Assembly (NCBI GenBank): GCA_016875395.1
Contig: VGRF01000030.1
Location: 1-53,046, forward strand
Length of the DNA stretch: 53,046 nt
Source of the DNA: Deltaproteobacteria bacterium
GTDB lineage: Bacteria; Myxococcota_A; UBA9160; UBA6930
Reading direction: 5' to 3'
Made by a program: the position numbers and the translations under genes. How positions within the stretch are numbered: the stretch's first letter is position 1; the number at the start of each line of letters is the position of its first letter. Under the pieces are notes generated by a model, which was not told where the DNA came from, ran no database searches, and saw only the letters and a list, made by a program, of their open reading frames with translations. Shown here in pieces: positions 51,801 through 53,046 of this stretch.

Positions 51801-52394
51801 CGCCTCGCGAACATGGACCTCGAGATTCGCGGCGCGGGCAATCTGTTAGGGGCCGAGCAGTCGGGCAACCTCGGCGCGGTCGGCTACGAGACCTACATGG
51901 AGCTGCTCGGCGAGGCGGTGGACGAGCTGCGCGGCAAGCAGCGGGAAGTGCAGGTCGACCCGGAGATCCGCCTCGGCGTCGCGGCGCGCCTGCCCGAGGC
52001 CTACGTCGCCGACGTGCAGCAGCGCCTCGTGCTCTACAAGCGCCTCGCGAGCGCGCCCGACGACGCCGAAGCGGATCGCCTGCGCGACGAGCTGCTCGAC
52101 CGCTTCGGCCCGCTGCCGAAAGAGGCCGAGAACCTGCTCGCCGTGATCCGCCTCAAGATCGCCGCACGCACGCTCGGCATCGCCCAGGTGATGCTCGACG
52201 GCCCCGAGCTCGTCTTCACCGCCGCGTCGTCCACGCGCGTCGACCCCGCGAAGCTGCACAAGCTCGTCACGCGCCGAAGCAAAGATCTGCGCGTGATGCC
52301 GGATCAGCGCATCCGCGCGCAGCTCGCCGCGCGCGATCCCGAGGCGGTGTTCGCGCGGGCGCGCGAGGTGCTCAGCGAGCTGGGGGCGGTGTGA
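48876..52394 (+). CDS. mfd: Transcription-repair coupling factor Mfd
   Basis: This 1172-residue protein has the full Mfd layout. A UvrB-like N-terminal region (VVDFFPPHLAKPVRIELFGD, PDTTPYDRFSPQPFVV) comes first, then the CarD-like RNA-polymerase-interaction domain (LSPGDYLVHAEHGIGIYRGL, about 505-580). The helicase core follows, with Walker A GDVGYGKTEVAIRA (about 660), the DEEH box LVIDEEHRFGV (about 759) and SF2 motifs such as TATPIPRTLQMA, and then the C-terminal TRCF domain. Mfd removes stalled RNA polymerase from DNA lesions and recruits UvrA. The GTG start is chosen because the family begins there; earlier frames are antisense to the GST gene. Confidence 0.95.
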   Translation: MNATPTRLTDLAARLAARTAPARLVGLRGAARAIAIARLADAHAYAPVLVVATGAKAADALIEDLRLVLGELPPEQGGRVRMFPAPDTTPYDRFSPQPFVVAQRMDVLHRLAVFGQGGANGSAPPIFVAPWTALAPRVPSREAVLRASLGVVKGKPLDRDAFVAALLAAGYARQSVVEERGEVAVRGGVVDFFPPHLAKPVRIELFGDEVESLREFDPASQRSQAELERVVAPPPRELLVTRDLAIERGDAIRAAALAQGVAARDIDLLLDSLLRGSIPAGAESIAPLLQPALETIFEFLPESALIVIDEPELGHDRLLRFSGEVIENHDGARQAGRLVCEPDALYVGADALLAEVSRRRAISLERLEVVSPGAEAVKAFGHDELAASLRAARGEPEPLAPLVRALAGFAREEMRIVIAAHALSGAERTRVLLGEYGVEASLARELAPHTAWSAPGAIEVRIADLSEGFVLADERLVVLTEEECFGPREKRRAAGSAAEGFAIESLGQLSPGDYLVHAEHGIGIYRGLVLLDVGRTRDEFLRIEYAGGDKLFVPVHRLSLVTRFVGNEGALPPVDKLGGATWEKTKSGVRRKVRDMAKQLLAVHAARELAAGFAFPPRDRSLEEFEARFPYEETPDQLAAIDDVLADLAQARPTDRLVCGDVGYGKTEVAIRAAHQVIMAGKQVAVLVPTTVLCQQHIETFQKRFEGLPATIESLSRFDPPKDAAKTLEGLASGRVDIVVGTHRLLQKNIAFHDLGLLVIDEEHRFGVAHKERIKELKQTVDVLTLTATPIPRTLQMAFSGLRDMSVIQTPPPNRIAIRTQVCRFDESLIREAILRETRRGGQVFFVHNRVQTIGNVAELLARIVPEARVIVAHGQMPERELEQKTYDFFHGKADVLLSTTIIESGVDVPRANTILIDRADALGLAQLYQLRGRVGRGSQRAYAYLLIPGEAALTSDARRRLEAIQDLSALGSGFRLANMDLEIRGAGNLLGAEQSGNLGAVGYETYMELLGEAVDELRGKQREVQVDPEIRLGVAARLPEAYVADVQQRLVLYKRLASAPDDAEADRLRDELLDRFGPLPKEAENLLAVIRLKIAARTLGIAQVMLDGPELVFTAASSTRVDPAKLHKLVTRRSKDLRVMPDQRIRAQLAARDPEAVFARAREVLSELGAV

Positions 52395-52476
52395 GAAATC
52401 GCCAATTCCCGCCAGATTGCGCCAGAGCCTACTGGTCGAACTTTCCTTGCCTCACGTACTTGTGTACCTCCCGCTC

Positions 52477-53013
52477 ATGGTGATCAGAAGGGATCCATCG
52501 AGCCGGTTCGACACGAGGGGCGTTAAATGCCGCCTCGTTCGCGATCCAGTCGGGTCACTCGCAGACTACCTTGCACTCCTCTCGCCTTTCCTCCGACTGC
52601 CGGGCTCCTACTGGTTCCGCGGTCACGCATCGAAGGACTGGCGACTTGTCCCTTCCGCTTTGCGCTTCTCAACGCTTCGTGAGCGCGAGCGGGCGCTGGC
52701 GCTTCTCGTAGAGTTCAAGCGAGTCGCAGAGATCAAGCTCCCAGCAAGTCGCGTTCCGGCGGTCGACGAGGAATTGCGGTGGCTTCAGGTGGCACAGCAC
52801 TTCGGTGTGCCTACGCGCTTGCTAGATTGGACGGCTAATCCTCTCGTGGGCCTCTACTTCGCCTGCTGCGAGCTTCCGGACGAGGATGCTCTCGTCTTCA
52901 TGGTCGAAAGCAACGGTCTTGACCTGCTGGCATTTCTCGGACCAACGGTCTCTAGAGAACGGCCCCTGGTTGCTCTGTTGATCGACCTCGCGCGGCAAAC
53001 TCTGCCGGCGTGA
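52477..53013 (+). pseudogene. FRG-domain protein truncated by an IS3-like element
   Basis: The frame of 178 codons begins MVIRRDPSSRFDTRGVKCRL and carries the FRG signature: YWFRGHASKDWRLVPSALRF (about 45-64), and later WLQVAQHFGVPTRLLDWTAN then PLVGLYFACCELPDEDALVF. FRG-domain proteins are linked to phage defence and toxin-like functions in other bacteria, but their activity is not settled. From about 52920 the reading frame enters the end of an IS3-like element, so the last 31 codons are not original and the protein lacks its natural C-terminus. The codon mix is less GC-rich than in mfd, hinting at horizontal origin. A TTG 60 bases upstream is an alternative start. Confidence 0.7.
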
Positions 53014-53046
53014 GATTGCCGAGGCTCGAGTGCGGACGGACGGTGT
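52920..53046. mobile_element. End of an IS3-like insertion sequence
   Basis: A terminal sequence TGACCTGCTGGCATTTCTCG (52920-52939) resembles IS3-family inverted repeats (TG at the tip, a TTTCT-GGACC interior). Inside it, on the minus strand, runs the C-terminus of an IS3 transposase up to the window edge. The element continues to the right. The tip position is inferred from the start of non-FRG sequence and similarity of the repeat pattern, not from a second end. Confidence 0.65.
52952..53046 (-). CDS. IS3-family transposase, C-terminal fragment (cut by window edge)
   Basis: On the minus strand the frame entering from the window edge reads TVRPHSSLGNLTPAEFAARG then RSTEQPGAVL and stops at TAG (complement of 52952-52954). 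VRPHSSLG-LTPAEFAA is the well-known C-terminus of IS3-family (IS407/IS51-like) OrfB transposases, just after the catalytic Glu. It shows which way the element lies, with its transposase pointing into the FRG gene. Confidence 0.85.
   Translation of the reverse strand, partial: TVRPHSSLGNLTPAEFAARGRSTEQPGAVL

Overview
This is a 53 kb stretch of very GC-rich DNA (about 69% by eye), almost fully coding, with many 4-bp start/stop overlaps (ATGA, GTGA). It looks chromosomal. Gene content suggests an environmental, aerobic or facultative Gram-negative heterotroph: a lipoprotein MFP plus RND efflux pair, two PEP-CTERM proteins, and many enzymes for breaking down hydrophobic compounds. I read it as an uncultivated high-GC proteobacterium or myxobacterium-like lineage. 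Taxonomy is inference; there is no rRNA or tRNA in the window.

Left part (1-10 kb): the 3' end of an IS5-like element has inserted into a palindromic repeat. Next comes a five-gene minus-strand operon resembling the mycobacterial igr steroid side-chain operon (FadE29-, ChsH2-, FadE28-, ChsH1- and Ltp2-like). Upstream lies a TetR gene, and two sites fitting the KstR operator TNNAACNNGTTNNA at every fixed position sit at the two promoters. A REP-associated tyrosine transposase (RAYT) gene flanked by long palindromes follows, then a membrane-anchored SDR and a class III aminotransferase.

Middle (10-38 kb): a truncated rluE; an epoxide hydrolase; a P450; a ferritin-like gene broken by one in-frame TAG; a VOC/hydrolase/limonene-epoxide-hydrolase operon; an amidohydrolase; a PAS-GGDEF protein; an RND efflux pair; a bufferin (copper-binding RiPP) operon; a five-gene nitrile hydratase operon; a fatty acid desaturase; a first PEP-CTERM protein; a PhyH plus molybdopterin oxidoreductase pair; and an EHN-type epoxide hydrolase.

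Right part (38-53 kb): mainly housekeeping genes. These are a second PEP-CTERM protein with a clear terminator, rimO, rlmE, a stand-alone rplC, an isocitrate dehydrogenase, an alkaline-phosphatase-fold enzyme with a glycosyltransferase, an SDR, a GST and mfd. The window closes with an FRG-domain gene cut by the end of an IS3-like element.

Beyond the genes, three sequence-level signals stand out: palindromes with GGGACG/CGTCCC ends linked to the RAYT; a short AT-rich word, TTGTTACGG (and the related TTGTTAGG), recurring on both strands and in several reading frames; and the pair of KstR-like operators.
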